Notes: a model not told the origin generated them from the sequence alone. Counted from the first letter of the stretch, positions 55,099 through 63,875 are shown. The stretch is 64,000 bases of DNA from Microbulbifer guangxiensis (GCF_021729075.1 NZ_JAJSAQ010000002.1:597598-661597), one strand, 5' to 3'. Made by a program: numbers and translations.

Positions 55099-57063
55099 AT
55101 GACTGATCCCGAGGCACGCTTTCCACTTCCACACTTCCTGCTCACACTCTCCTGTCTACTGGGAATTCTATTTGTGGGCGCCAGCGCCGTAGCGGACACA
55201 CCCCGGCCTCAATTGCTACCAACCGGAAATACTGTACCCATGCCAGGGACACCGACTGAGGCAATGCAGGAGTGTCGCAAGGGCGCAATGGAAAAGTCCT
55301 GCAAAGAGAAAAAGGAAAAGGCGAAAAAGAAGGCGCAGAAGATTTTCAAGGAAAAGTTGAAGGAACGTTCTGATTCTTCGGCCGCTTCAGTAAGGTCGGA
55401 AAAGTCATTGATGCAGATGATTCTTGCGAACGCGGGTTCGACCACTGCCGGGAGTAGTACCTCAGCTGTACTCCTACAGAGCATCGGATTGTTATCCCCA
55501 AAGCCAGAGGTAATCGTTCTCTATGATGGGCCGAGTGGACAAGCCTTTACCAAGCTTGGATCAATCTACGCGATCATGTTAAGTAATCTACTGGGGCACT
55601 TTGACGCGGATATAACGATAAAAAACGTCAATGATTACACCCCGAACGAAATAGAATCATTCGACGCCGCTTTTTATCTTGGCAGTTACTTCGACAACCC
55701 CTTGCCGGGAAGTTTCCTACAGGATGTCATGGCTACCAGCAAGACAGTCGTCTGGTTTCGCTACAACATCTGGCAACTGGCCTGGAACGCAGAATACAAC
55801 TTCACTGGCCAGACAGGCCTCAGCTTCTATGGCCTGAGGGGAATGAATGCTTCGCCGACGACCGAAGCCCCTGCTCCAGGATTCTTCGATACGGTGCAGT
55901 ATAAGGGTGTAGATCTTGTTAAGTATTATGACTACGACGAGAACTCTGGCGCTCTGTATGCGGATCCTGACGCTGGCTGGATGGGTATCGTGGATGCCAA
56001 CAAAGCCAATGCTGAAGTCAATATCCTCAATAGCGTCTCAAATGAGGTCATGCCTTATGTCAGTCGGTCAGGCAACTTCTGGTATTTTGCAGACTTACCC
56101 CTTTCATACATTGGCCCTCGTGATCGCTATCTTGCGCTCTGCGATATTCTGCATGAGGTTCTGGGCATCGATCACCCTGAGTCAAAACAGGCAATGTTGC
56201 GCATTGAGGACGTAGCGGCCCTTGTAAACCCTGCCAATATGAAGCGCCTGACAGACTTTTTATCTCGCCGCGACATCCCGTTCACCATCACCGCAGTACC
56301 CCTTTACCGGGATCCGGCAGGTATCTACAACAACGGCCAACCTCAGGAAGTCTTCATGGCCGATTCCGAAGCGATGATGGAGTCACTGGAATACGCCATG
56401 GCCCGGGGAGCCAAGATTTCCCTTCATGGCTATACCCATCAGTATCGTGAGGAGCCCAACCCCTATAGTGGAATCACCGGCGACGATTTCGAGTTCTGGC
56501 ATATTCCCAATAATGCGCCGGTCGTCGAGGATTCTGTCGGTTGGGCTGACGTACGGATTCAGCAGGGCTATGCGCACCTGCTCAGCAACGGTTTCATGCC
56601 CTACACCTGGACCACACCACACTATCAGGCATCTCCCAGTGCCTACGCGGCAGTAAACAACTACTTTTCCAGCCGCTATGAGCGCTCTATTTATTATTCA
56701 GCGATCAGTCCTGATCTTAACCTGCCATCAGGCGACCCGAATCGAGACTTTGCAGCCGGCCAGTTCTTCCCCTATCTGATTCAGCGGGATTACTATGGGG
56801 CCCGGATCTACCCAGAAAATCTAGGTAATATCGAGTACGATATCCGGGAAATTGATCCGGCATCATTTATTGATTATTCATGGGAAGAGGTCTATCTCAA
56901 CGCGGTTTATGCAGGAGTGATCCGAGACGGGGTAGGCTCTTTCTTCTTCCACCCGTTCTGGCTGGAAAGGTCCCTTGGCGTTGACGGGTATACGGACTTC
57001 CGCAATCTCGTGCGTGGCATTTCCAACCTGGGCTATGAGTGGATCACGCCTGATCAGCTATGA
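55099..57063 (+). CDS. DUF2334 polysaccharide-deacetylase-like exported protein
   Basis: A 654-residue protein started at ATG 55099 (MTDPEARFPLPHFLL), with AAGGA 8 bases ahead; another ATG lies at 55090. A long signal segment (about 9-34, LPHFLLTLSCLLGILFVGASAVA) is followed by a Lys/Glu-rich coiled region (about 58-92). The DUF2334 domain starts near 360 with RIEDV (368-372) holding the metal Asp, and HGYTH (443-447), the paired histidine motif of the NodB-like fold. It also has GFMPYTWTTPHYQAS and HPFWLER later. It probably removes acetyl groups from the nearby locus's glycan. It is divergently transcribed from nfrB. Confidence 0.8.
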   Translation: MTDPEARFPLPHFLLTLSCLLGILFVGASAVADTPRPQLLPTGNTVPMPGTPTEAMQECRKGAMEKSCKEKKEKAKKKAQKIFKEKLKERSDSSAASVRSEKSLMQMILANAGSTTAGSSTSAVLLQSIGLLSPKPEVIVLYDGPSGQAFTKLGSIYAIMLSNLLGHFDADITIKNVNDYTPNEIESFDAAFYLGSYFDNPLPGSFLQDVMATSKTVVWFRYNIWQLAWNAEYNFTGQTGLSFYGLRGMNASPTTEAPAPGFFDTVQYKGVDLVKYYDYDENSGALYADPDAGWMGIVDANKANAEVNILNSVSNEVMPYVSRSGNFWYFADLPLSYIGPRDRYLALCDILHEVLGIDHPESKQAMLRIEDVAALVNPANMKRLTDFLSRRDIPFTITAVPLYRDPAGIYNNGQPQEVFMADSEAMMESLEYAMARGAKISLHGYTHQYREEPNPYSGITGDDFEFWHIPNNAPVVEDSVGWADVRIQQGYAHLLSNGFMPYTWTTPHYQASPSAYAAVNNYFSSRYERSIYYSAISPDLNLPSGDPNRDFAAGQFFPYLIQRDYYGARIYPENLGNIEYDIREIDPASFIDYSWEEVYLNAVYAGVIRDGVGSFFFHPFWLERSLGVDGYTDFRNLVRGISNLGYEWITPDQL

Positions 57064-57302
57064 GGTCAGGGAGTGGATGTTCGAGCAGCCCCGATCGGGT
57101 GTCGGGGCCTGGGCTTTCTCTGGTCGCTCAATGCATCACTCGTCTGTAGCGCCCTTTGCTTAAAGGAAAACCTGCACCCTCGGGTTCTGCCTCGACTGTC
57201 TGCGCGACCTCAATCGAGTGCCCACTAGCTACTACTAGAAGAGGCGGATTTTGAAGTGCCTATCCACATCACCGAGCTCTCACACCGCCCTATCATTCCG
57301 AG

Positions 57303-58439
57303 CTAACCCCTGAAATTGTCCTTGGCAAAGCCGAACCCCAGCTCAGTCTCTATTTGAGCTCGGGTCCACAACCTCCAATCGTTGCCCGCGAGCCTGTCAT
57401 CGCGATGTTCAACCACCCCCCTGCATAGACTCGGCCAGGCAAGCACTGCGGGCGCATCTGATTCTGCATAGCGGTAGAACAACTCCGGGGGCGGAAGCAT
57501 GCGTTCAAGACTGCGAAGCAATGGCTGCCAGCCCTGGGGTAAGATGGCTGCAGCCAGCTTCCACGAGGGTGCCGGCGGTCGACTAGCCTGAGTCATCAGA
57601 TCCCGGTATCGGGCCTGGGCTGCGCTCAACAGACTATCACTTTCAAAGTGGAGGCAACCTTTTACCTCCCGTTCTGCACAGAGCAGACAGATTCCCTCAG
57701 GCAACGACAGGCGGCGACTATCCGCGGCGCTCAGCTGCCAGCCCGGTTCCGACGGATGGCAGCGGCATTGCGGGCACGGCTGCCCACTCTCGTGTGCAGG
57801 TAGCCTCAATTTAATGGGGCTGGTGCCGGGTCGCCAGAAGCAAGGACCCTCTGGAAAGTAGCTGTCGCCGCGACTTCGCACGTGATCGAGAAATTCAAAG
57901 GAAGCAGCGTTGGCGCCCCGGCCGGCAGTCGCCTGTAGGCAGCCCGGACAAAGACGAAACTTCCCTCTCCCACCAACCTTGTCGAAAGCGCCCCGATTCG
58001 TCGCCACCCACGCTGTACTGCATGCGTCTTCGAGCGCACTGGTGCAGGGGAACAGGTGTACGAGGGATGCCTGCTGCGCACGCCGTGAGGTGTCATCCAG
58101 TGCACTATTCTCCACCCCGAATACCATCACCGGGTGTCCGCGGTAACACCAGCCCGCGGCATGTCGCTCGAGGTCTCCCAGGCTGACCTGCATACCCTCC
58201 TGTAGTTCTCGGGCGAGCAGATCACTTGCTGGTGCTACGGCATCACGCGGAGTGAAATCGTTACTGCCATCATCCAGTTCAGAGCCTGCTGCCATGGCCG
58301 CTGCTGCTTTCAGATTTTCTTCGATGGAGGCTTCGTCCTGTTCCAGCACATCGCTGTCCACCATTCCAGCCGGCAGCGTGGAGCTGGGGGCATCCGACCC
58401 CGCCCGCAGCCGCGCAAAGGCTTTTCTCCAAAGTGCCAC
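57303..58439 (-). CDS. Cysteine-rich protein of unknown function, last gene of the bactofilin/ZorAB-like unit
   Basis: A 378-residue soluble protein, not recognised. It starts with GTG 58439, sharing one base with the ZorB-like stop (TAGTG), so it is translationally coupled. Cysteines cluster as CPGC (164-167), CPQCRC (222-227), CLLC (251-254) plus C98, C132, C140, C200, C262 and C339, suggesting two or more structural zinc sites. The N-terminal 90 residues are acidic and probably disordered; hydrophobic core motifs (GWCYRGHPVMVFGVEN, SLVHLFPC) follow. No enzyme motif is visible. It has none of the HNH or helicase features of Zorya effectors. Confidence 0.7.
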   Translation of the reverse strand: MALWRKAFARLRAGSDAPSSTLPAGMVDSDVLEQDEASIEENLKAAAAMAAGSELDDGSNDFTPRDAVAPASDLLARELQEGMQVSLGDLERHAAGWCYRGHPVMVFGVENSALDDTSRRAQQASLVHLFPCTSALEDACSTAWVATNRGAFDKVGGRGKFRLCPGCLQATAGRGANAASFEFLDHVRSRGDSYFPEGPCFWRPGTSPIKLRLPAHESGQPCPQCRCHPSEPGWQLSAADSRRLSLPEGICLLCAEREVKGCLHFESDSLLSAAQARYRDLMTQASRPPAPSWKLAAAILPQGWQPLLRSLERMLPPPELFYRYAESDAPAVLAWPSLCRGVVEHRDDRLAGNDWRLWTRAQIETELGFGFAKDNFRG

Positions 58440-59143
58440 TATAGAGCCTCCTCTAATATTCGATGAATCTGCGCTTCCGAGTTGGTGATTACCCGGAAGG
58501 CCACCCGTTTGGACTTTTCCGGATCCTCGGTGCCATCTTTGCGCAATACCGGCCGGGCCGACGAATAACCTACAGCAGCGACCAGTGCCAGCATACCGGG
58601 GACTTCCGCTTCTGGCACCAGTCCCTGCACATGGTGCAGCACTTCCCGCGAACGGCTCTGGGATAAACGCAGGTTCTTGAAGTAATTATCCCTGGAGCTG
58701 CCGCCGCTGCCCCACTCCGAACTGGTGTGGCCTTCGATATGGATAGCCCGGATTGATCCCAGATATGGTTTCAGCACATGTATATAACGGGGAAAGAAAT
58801 CCTCCATCACCCACTGCGCCTCCTGGTTCATCTCAGCTTCACCGGTTGGGAACATGGCATCGGCGTTGTTGAATGCGATGATCAACCGATCCTTGTCTAT
58901 GGTCGCCCCCCAATGCTGCAGGTCTTCCCCAAACTCCATGACCAGACTCTGGTAAATGGCCAGCTGGTTGTCTCGATAAGACTGTGCCAGTGCGCGGATT
59001 TTCTCGCGCTCCTCCATCATTGAGCGCATCATGACGATGGAAATACACAGGAACACCATCATCAGCCCGGCCATCAGGTCCGAGACACTGAGCCACTCGC
59101 TTTCTTCGCTCCCCTGGTTCCGCCCGACCAGTTTATTCGGCAT
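58439..59143 (-). CDS. MotB/ZorB-like peptidoglycan-anchored stator protein (OmpA family)
   Basis: A 234-residue protein started at ATG 59143 (MPNKLVGRNQGSEESEW). One transmembrane helix at about 19-40 contains the ion-conducting aspartate D22 (WLSVSDLMAGLMMVF), equivalent to MotB Asp32. A short coiled helix (41-60) leads to an OmpA-like peptidoglycan-binding domain: GHTSSEWGS (138-146), NLRLSQSRSREV (157-168), GYSSARPV and the closing KSKRVAFRV (210-218). The WLSVSDLMAGLMM segment is closer to ZorB of Zorya defence systems than to flagellar MotB. Its start overlaps the end of the ZorA-like gene by 11 bases. Confidence 0.88.
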   Translation of the reverse strand: MPNKLVGRNQGSEESEWLSVSDLMAGLMMVFLCISIVMMRSMMEEREKIRALAQSYRDNQLAIYQSLVMEFGEDLQHWGATIDKDRLIIAFNNADAMFPTGEAEMNQEAQWVMEDFFPRYIHVLKPYLGSIRAIHIEGHTSSEWGSGGSSRDNYFKNLRLSQSRSREVLHHVQGLVPEAEVPGMLALVAAVGYSSARPVLRKDGTEDPEKSKRVAFRVITNSEAQIHRILEEAL

Positions 59144-60440
59144 GCTCCAACTCCCTGCTCCTGACCCGTCGCATCTGCGCAATCAGCTGCTGGAAATCAC
59201 GGGTGAAGCTGCCACTGACCGTGGCCAGCGCCTCCCCCATGGCTGCAAGTACCTGCTCTACCTGGCGATTCATTTCCCGATCGATTTGCTCGTACTGGCG
59301 GCGAATGGAGACATCGGCATGCTGCAGTTCCTGGCGGATCGCGGTGGACAGGGCCTGGATCATTTCCCTGTGCGTACCGGCGATCATCTGAGCAAGCTCT
59401 CGCATTGATTGGCGATGCATGTCGGCAGAGCTAGTGACAAGGGACTGCATTACCTGAGGATCGAGTGCCTCCAGCCCCCTGACTGCCTTGACGACGCTTT
59501 GCAACTGGTCTGCCAATGCCTTCGCCTGCCCCTGTAACAGCTGCTCAATCGCTGCCAGATTACCATCGACCCGCTGCTGGGCACTGGCAACACCCTGCGC
59601 CAGTCGCTCGATACTCTGTGGCAATTTCGGTACCAGAGCCGTTAGTTCCTGTACAGACTCACCCTGGCACTTGAGCAATTTTGCCAACTGAGCGGCCTGC
59701 TCTTGTTGATGCACCAGCAACTGATCGATCCCTCTGTACATCTGGGGCAGACCGGCAATACGCTCATGAGCTCGTTCAATCATGGACTGCTGCTCGAGCA
59801 GGGCGCTCTGGCTTTCCCTGCATTGCTGGCTGAACTCCGAGACGCGCTCCGCATGTGCCCGGTACTCGGATGCCACAGCCTGCAAAACCGGCTCCAGGTT
59901 CTCCAGTTGAGCAGTAAACTTTTGCAGGTTGCTACCAAACTGGGCCTGAAGGCGGACATCAAACTCAGCAACGACCTGAGCGAGCTGCTCGACCACCGCT
60001 TCTCCAACGTGGTTGGCATGCTGGTCCAGTACCGAGCGAAGATTGACCAGATTGCGATTCAGATCGTCAATGGTTGCCCCCTCTGTCACAGGGTCCGAGG
60101 GCAGCCGCACCATTCGCGTTAACATGCGCAACAGCAGTGATAGGGCCAGGCCAATCACACTGGTAATAAAGGCCGTCTTCAGTCCCGCCATCAGATCCGC
60201 AATACTGCGGTCGATATCTTCCAGTGAAAACCCATACAGGCCGATGATGATTCCGATGAAGGTGCCCAGGATCCCCAGAGATGTCAGAAATCCCGGACAA
60301 TGATCGATAAACTCCCGCCCGCGCCCGGAAAACCGCAACGCAAGTGCGAGCAGGAAAATCCCCAGCATTAAATACAGGAAAGTGTCGGTTACCCTCTCGG
60401 GTGTCATTGCAGCGAAAAGCTGATTGAGCAATCCTGACAT
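59133..60440 (-). CDS. MotA/ZorA-like channel subunit with long coiled-coil tail
   Basis: A 435-residue protein. Hydrophobic helices lie at about 20-37, 51-70 (FLTSLGILGTFIGIIIGLYGF) and 86-106 (GLKTAFITSVIGLALSLLLR); the last two are the MotA/TolQ/ExbB core that lines the ion path around the partner's Asp. From about 115 to 420 the sequence is continuous heptad-rich helix (VVEQLAQVVAEFDVRLQAQ, QSIERLAQGVASAQQRVDG), as in the cytoplasmic tail of ZorA. ZorA usually has four membrane helices and only three are clear here. The start lies 3 bases after the stop of the methyltransferase-like gene; the stop overlaps the ZorB-like gene. Confidence 0.85.
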   Translation of the reverse strand: MSGLLNQLFAAMTPERVTDTFLYLMLGIFLLALALRFSGRGREFIDHCPGFLTSLGILGTFIGIIIGLYGFSLEDIDRSIADLMAGLKTAFITSVIGLALSLLLRMLTRMVRLPSDPVTEGATIDDLNRNLVNLRSVLDQHANHVGEAVVEQLAQVVAEFDVRLQAQFGSNLQKFTAQLENLEPVLQAVASEYRAHAERVSEFSQQCRESQSALLEQQSMIERAHERIAGLPQMYRGIDQLLVHQQEQAAQLAKLLKCQGESVQELTALVPKLPQSIERLAQGVASAQQRVDGNLAAIEQLLQGQAKALADQLQSVVKAVRGLEALDPQVMQSLVTSSADMHRQSMRELAQMIAGTHREMIQALSTAIRQELQHADVSIRRQYEQIDREMNRQVEQVLAAMGEALATVSGSFTRDFQQLIAQMRRVRSRELEHAE

Positions 60441-60443
60441 CGA

Positions 60444-61670
60444 TCAGGCTCCTGTGGTCTTCTTCAATGCCAGCTCATGGAAGATAGCTCCCCCCGGCAG
60501 CTTGCCGTGTCCCTGCCCTGCCAACTGCATATGGGGCATTGAGCGGATCAAGCCTGTGAGGCTGGAATAAATCGCCGGTTCACCACTGGCCGGGAACTCC
60601 TTCACCAATATTCCCCGGTCCACCTGCACTTCGAATACGGAAGGGCTCTTTGTGCGTGAGGCCCGCTTACAGAACAACAGGTGCAAATGCCCACCCGGCT
60701 TGAGTTTCTCCAGCAACAACTCACTCAGGACTCGCACTTCATCCGGGGTATAAAAACTGAACAGATCCCACGTCAGTAATATATCCGCTGGTTCCATACC
60801 GGAAAACTTGGCAAAGGCAGCCCGGATCGCCTCAGATCCCGCCTGCCCGCGCCTTTTGTACCACTGAATGGCATTGTGTAAATCCAGTAAGAACAGTTCA
60901 CCCACCTGCTGCTGCAAGGCGCCCGTATTCCGCCCAGTTCTGGGACCGCAATCGACCACACGGCTCACCGGTGACCTGCGGGCTGATTCCAGGGCCCTAT
61001 CCAGCGCAGACAGGCGAAGGGCACTACCCACGGTGCTGGAGGAAAAATAGCTCGAGACATCCGGTGCCCCACCAGGTCTCACTTTTCCGGTTGGAGTGCC
61101 ACTCTCGTATTCAAAGAAGTACTCGAACAGATCACTGCGCATCCCCCTTCGCTTAACCAGGGAATCGCTGAGCCTGAAGCGCCCGAGGCTCCGCATCAGC
61201 GTCATAGTCGTGTGGCGCTGATATGGCACCAGAGGATAGTCGGGGTCATCGCTCGTTTCATAAGTGAAGTCCTGAAGCAGCCTGAACCTCGCCGGGCGAC
61301 TGGGAGCACGGGCACCGGTATAGATCATCGCATGCAGCAGCGTACCCGGCTTCAGGTTCGGACGCAGCAGCTCCAACAAGTGGGCAATAAGTTCGGGGCT
61401 CAGAAAGTTCAGTAGATCCCAGCAAAGGATGACGTCAAACTTGATCCTTTCGGGCTTCGGAACCAGGTGCTTTGCCAGGGCAGCTCTCGGATCAGGTGCT
61501 CCATCGCTGTCTGCAAAGAACTCGATCAGATCTTCTATATAACAGGGACAGTTCTTTTGCAGAAAAGCCTGAGTGGTACCCACGGCAAGAGGCCCCAGGT
61601 CAAGAATGCGGTATCCGGGCTGAATAATCTCCTGATTCAGTGCCGCCAGGCCAAGAGAGTGATGTTGCAT
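60444..61670 (-). CDS. Protein of two tandem methyltransferase-like halves
   Basis: A 408-residue soluble protein started at ATG 61670 (MQHHSLGLAALNQ); the frame is open earlier without similarity. It contains two copies of a class I SAM-methyltransferase-like fold. Motif I appears twice, ILDLGP (22-27) and VVDCGP (238-243), and the post-motif blocks are close duplicates: CWDLLNFLSPELIAHLLELL (83-102) and TWDLFSFYTPDEVRVLSELL (300-319), each followed by LKPG and a hydrophobic strand. The DxGxG motif is degenerate (DLGP, DCGP), so SAM binding is doubtful. It sits between bactofilin and the motor genes and may be a scaffold or an unusual methyltransferase. Confidence 0.75.
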   Translation of the reverse strand: MQHHSLGLAALNQEIIQPGYRILDLGPLAVGTTQAFLQKNCPCYIEDLIEFFADSDGAPDPRAALAKHLVPKPERIKFDVILCWDLLNFLSPELIAHLLELLRPNLKPGTLLHAMIYTGARAPSRPARFRLLQDFTYETSDDPDYPLVPYQRHTTMTLMRSLGRFRLSDSLVKRRGMRSDLFEYFFEYESGTPTGKVRPGGAPDVSSYFSSSTVGSALRLSALDRALESARRSPVSRVVDCGPRTGRNTGALQQQVGELFLLDLHNAIQWYKRRGQAGSEAIRAAFAKFSGMEPADILLTWDLFSFYTPDEVRVLSELLLEKLKPGGHLHLLFCKRASRTKSPSVFEVQVDRGILVKEFPASGEPAIYSSLTGLIRSMPHMQLAGQGHGKLPGGAIFHELALKKTTGA

Positions 61671-61694
61671 ACAACTCGTCTCAAAACACCACCA

Positions 61695-61728
61695 TAATGA
61701 GGTGGCAGGCCCTGCCCGCCACCTCACC
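61695..61728 (-). promoter_or_regulatory. Intercistronic hairpin after bactofilin
   Basis: GAGGTGGC (61699-61706) and GCCACCTC (61718-61725) form an 8-bp stem in the 74-base gap between the bactofilin stop and the methyltransferase-like gene start. No T-run follows on the minus strand, so it is more likely a messenger-stabilising or attenuating hairpin than a full terminator. It may set a higher level of bactofilin than of the downstream genes. Confidence 0.55.
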
Positions 61729-61744
61729 CGGTTAGAGAGAGGAA

Positions 61745-62362
61745 TCAGGCCTCAACTTCTGACTCGGCATCGCTCTCTGCATAGTCCGTGGCCACGGATG
61801 CACCGCTATAGTAGCCACTCTGGGCGCTGGAGGCGGTTGTCGCCGGCTTCTCATCGCCTTCACGGGGAGGCAGGCTCGGATGAACGAGCTTTTCCTTGAA
61901 TGCCGTAATCCGCTCTTTCATTTCTGCATCGGTGTCGACCATATCCATGGAACCACGGAACTTACCGCCATCATCGAGCTGGATACGCGGTGCGATCAGG
62001 TTGCCCTTAACAACGGCTGTGCGGCGGATTTCAATCAGCTCCTCTGCCAGAGCATCACCGGTCAGGGCCCCCTCCACAGTAATGTTCTTCGCGTGGATGT
62101 TGGCGTTCAGCTCACCACCGGAGCCAATGGAAAGATTGTGGCCCTCCATGATGACGGTACCCTCAATAGTACCCTCAATGTGCAAGCTCTCATTACCGAT
62201 GAGCTCACCACGGAACTTGATATTTTTTCCGATGACAGACTTGTCGTAGTCATCGCTGACAGAAGAACCGCCTCGCTGTACTGTGCTGCCTTGATCCATA
62301 AATCCATCAAGAAAGCTGCTGGAGTTTTCTTCGTTGTTCTGCAGGTCTTCATTATCAGCCAT
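61745..62362 (-). CDS. Bactofilin (polymer-forming cytoskeletal protein)
   Basis: A 205-residue protein started at ATG 62362 (MADNEDLQNNEEN), with GAGGAG 9 bases upstream. The bactofilin core (about 42-142) is a regular beta-helix with Gly/Ile/Val-rich turns: KSVIGKNIKFRGELIGNES, LHIEGTIEGTVIMEGHNLSIG, GELNANIHAKNITVEGALTGD, IRRTAVVKGNLIAPRIQLDDG and GSMDM. Termini are acidic and flexible. Bactofilins polymerise without nucleotide into filaments at the inner membrane and place cell-envelope enzymes. It heads the five-gene leftward unit. Confidence 0.93.
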   Translation of the reverse strand: MADNEDLQNNEENSSSFLDGFMDQGSTVQRGGSSVSDDYDKSVIGKNIKFRGELIGNESLHIEGTIEGTVIMEGHNLSIGSGGELNANIHAKNITVEGALTGDALAEELIEIRRTAVVKGNLIAPRIQLDDGGKFRGSMDMVDTDAEMKERITAFKEKLVHPSLPPREGDEKPATTASSAQSGYYSGASVATDYAESDAESEVEA

Positions 62363-63666
62363 GTTGTTATACTCCTCAGATTGGGGATAGCTGGGTAGAT
62401 GCCCCATTTGCGGAACCACATACAAATCCAGGGCGGTTATTATTTCGCCATCTGCGCGGCGATCGGGTCGTTTGATGATAAAGGCGTCACACGATTAGCG
62501 CATATCGCAAAAGAGCCTTTTTAGTTGCGTTCAACCCGTTTTTTTCTGACTGTGTGATACAGCTCACAAATTGCGAAAACGGCCCCACCAGTACCCACTC
62601 GCTACGGGCCGCCGATTTCTGCACATAAAGCCTCGGCCACAGGAGCCGGGCTCTTTTCATAGTATTTTTCCCCTCACAATTTTCTCTACAGTCCATTGCT
62701 TGAGGGTATTGAGCCAGACACCTCAAAGCCCCTCCGTTCGCGCCACCCACTAACCTTGAGCTCCTCAGCACGACCGATCAATTTTCCACAGCATCCAAGT
62801 TTGTTTTGCTGGAGCAATACCCATCTATCAGTTACTCAGCCGATAGCCTGTGACTAGCCATGTTGCCCACAGAATTACTGGAGGGAATTGTGCATAACCA
62901 TTGGATAGGACCGCCGGGCGTCGAAACAGCGCGGGCCGCCCCATAGCGCGCAAAAAAACATCTCTGACAGCAGAGGGCACATTTCTCCAGGCGCCAACAG
63001 CGACGGCGAGCCACCACATTGCACGACGAACACTCCTCACTGCATACCGGTCATGACAGCCTTCTGCTGCGGCGGAGTTATCCCCGGATCCGAAGCCGAG
63101 CGGCGCAAGCACTGATTCCCATTTATCGCCTGATGACCCACTGAACTGGTCCGCCCTGTTACCAACAGAGAGACTGGAAACATCTGTGTATAAGCATTGG
63201 AAAGTCATCCCGCGGCCAGGAATGGCATGGTGAGATCGAGATGGTGAAAATTGCGTCAGGGTAACTGGTTGCAAGTCGCAAGGACTGTGCCATTGGGGCA
63301 GCGGTTTAGACTACATGTGGATTTGGGTGGCGCATAACCGAGGGGGAAGGGGTAGCCAGAATCACCTTGACACTTTCGCGTAGCGAAAGTAGCGGAACGC
63401 CACCCGGGTCATCGGCAGGCTGGAATGAAATGTGCTAACGAGCATGTCATGTCCGCCTTAGGTTTTGGAGGTTTGAAAGGCTCCGTAGACCTACACTGGG
63501 TGGTGAGCAGTGCTCGCCATCGCGTGCGTGATACGGCATCCCGACGCCTGCGGCGCCCCTGCCTACGCACCTTCGGTGCATGGGTCCGGGGTCGCGCACG
63601 ACTCACATGGCAGCGCATACTGCGCTGCGCGGTAGTGGCAGTACTTCACCGTATCCAAAATAAAAA
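62363..63666. other. About 1.3 kb with no supported gene
   Basis: Upstream of bactofilin and before the rRNA terminator copies. It must contain the bactofilin promoter. Several open frames exist (for example 62828-63274 minus), but none has a domain, start signal or codon pattern that I trust. A hairpin CTTTCGC/GCGAAAG (63373-63379 with 63383-63389) lies near 63380. The sequence is consistent with a long spacer before the rRNA operon's end. Confidence 0.5.
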
Positions 63667-63695
63667 AGGGCCACCCGATTGGGTGGCCCTTTTTT
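63667..63695. terminator. Strong terminator, distal copy
   Basis: Stem AGGGCCACCC/GGGTGGCCCT (63667-63676 with 63681-63690), GATT loop, T-run on the right and A-run on the left, so it is bidirectional. It is a near copy of the one at 63897. Each copy is followed by the bases TAGAAGCCTG. Confidence 0.88.
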
Positions 63696-63842
63696 ATTAG
63701 AAGCCTGTATGCAGTGACGGCTGGCTTTGGCGTCGCTATCCATGGCGGTACTTCAGTATGTTCGCTCCGGCCCCGGCCCGGCCATCCTTGGCCGGTCGCT
63801 ATGGGACGCGCGAAGCAATACTTCGCAAACGCGCCCCATAGC

Positions 63843-63875
63843 CCTACTCTCACGATGCTAGGCATTACGCCATCG
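63843..63875 (-). other. Possible 5S rRNA-like remnant
   Basis: The 11-base string CCTACTCTCAC (63843-63853), followed 27 bases from its start by CCATCG (63870-63875), echoes the 5S 3' end at 63948-63958 and 63978-63983, where the spacing is 30. The rest is not conserved. It may be a degraded 5S copy or chance. Confidence 0.35.

Noticed and set aside
57303..62362. Canonical Zorya defence system
   Set aside because: ZorA- and ZorB-like proteins are there, but ZorC/ZorD (helicase) or ZorE (HNH nuclease) are not recognisable, and bactofilin is not a Zorya part. I report it as a related but different unit.
62828..63274. 148-residue minus-strand frame near the rRNA end
   Set aside because: No ribosome-binding site, no domain, odd Arg/Trp-rich composition and no neighbours. 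It could be real but I cannot support it.
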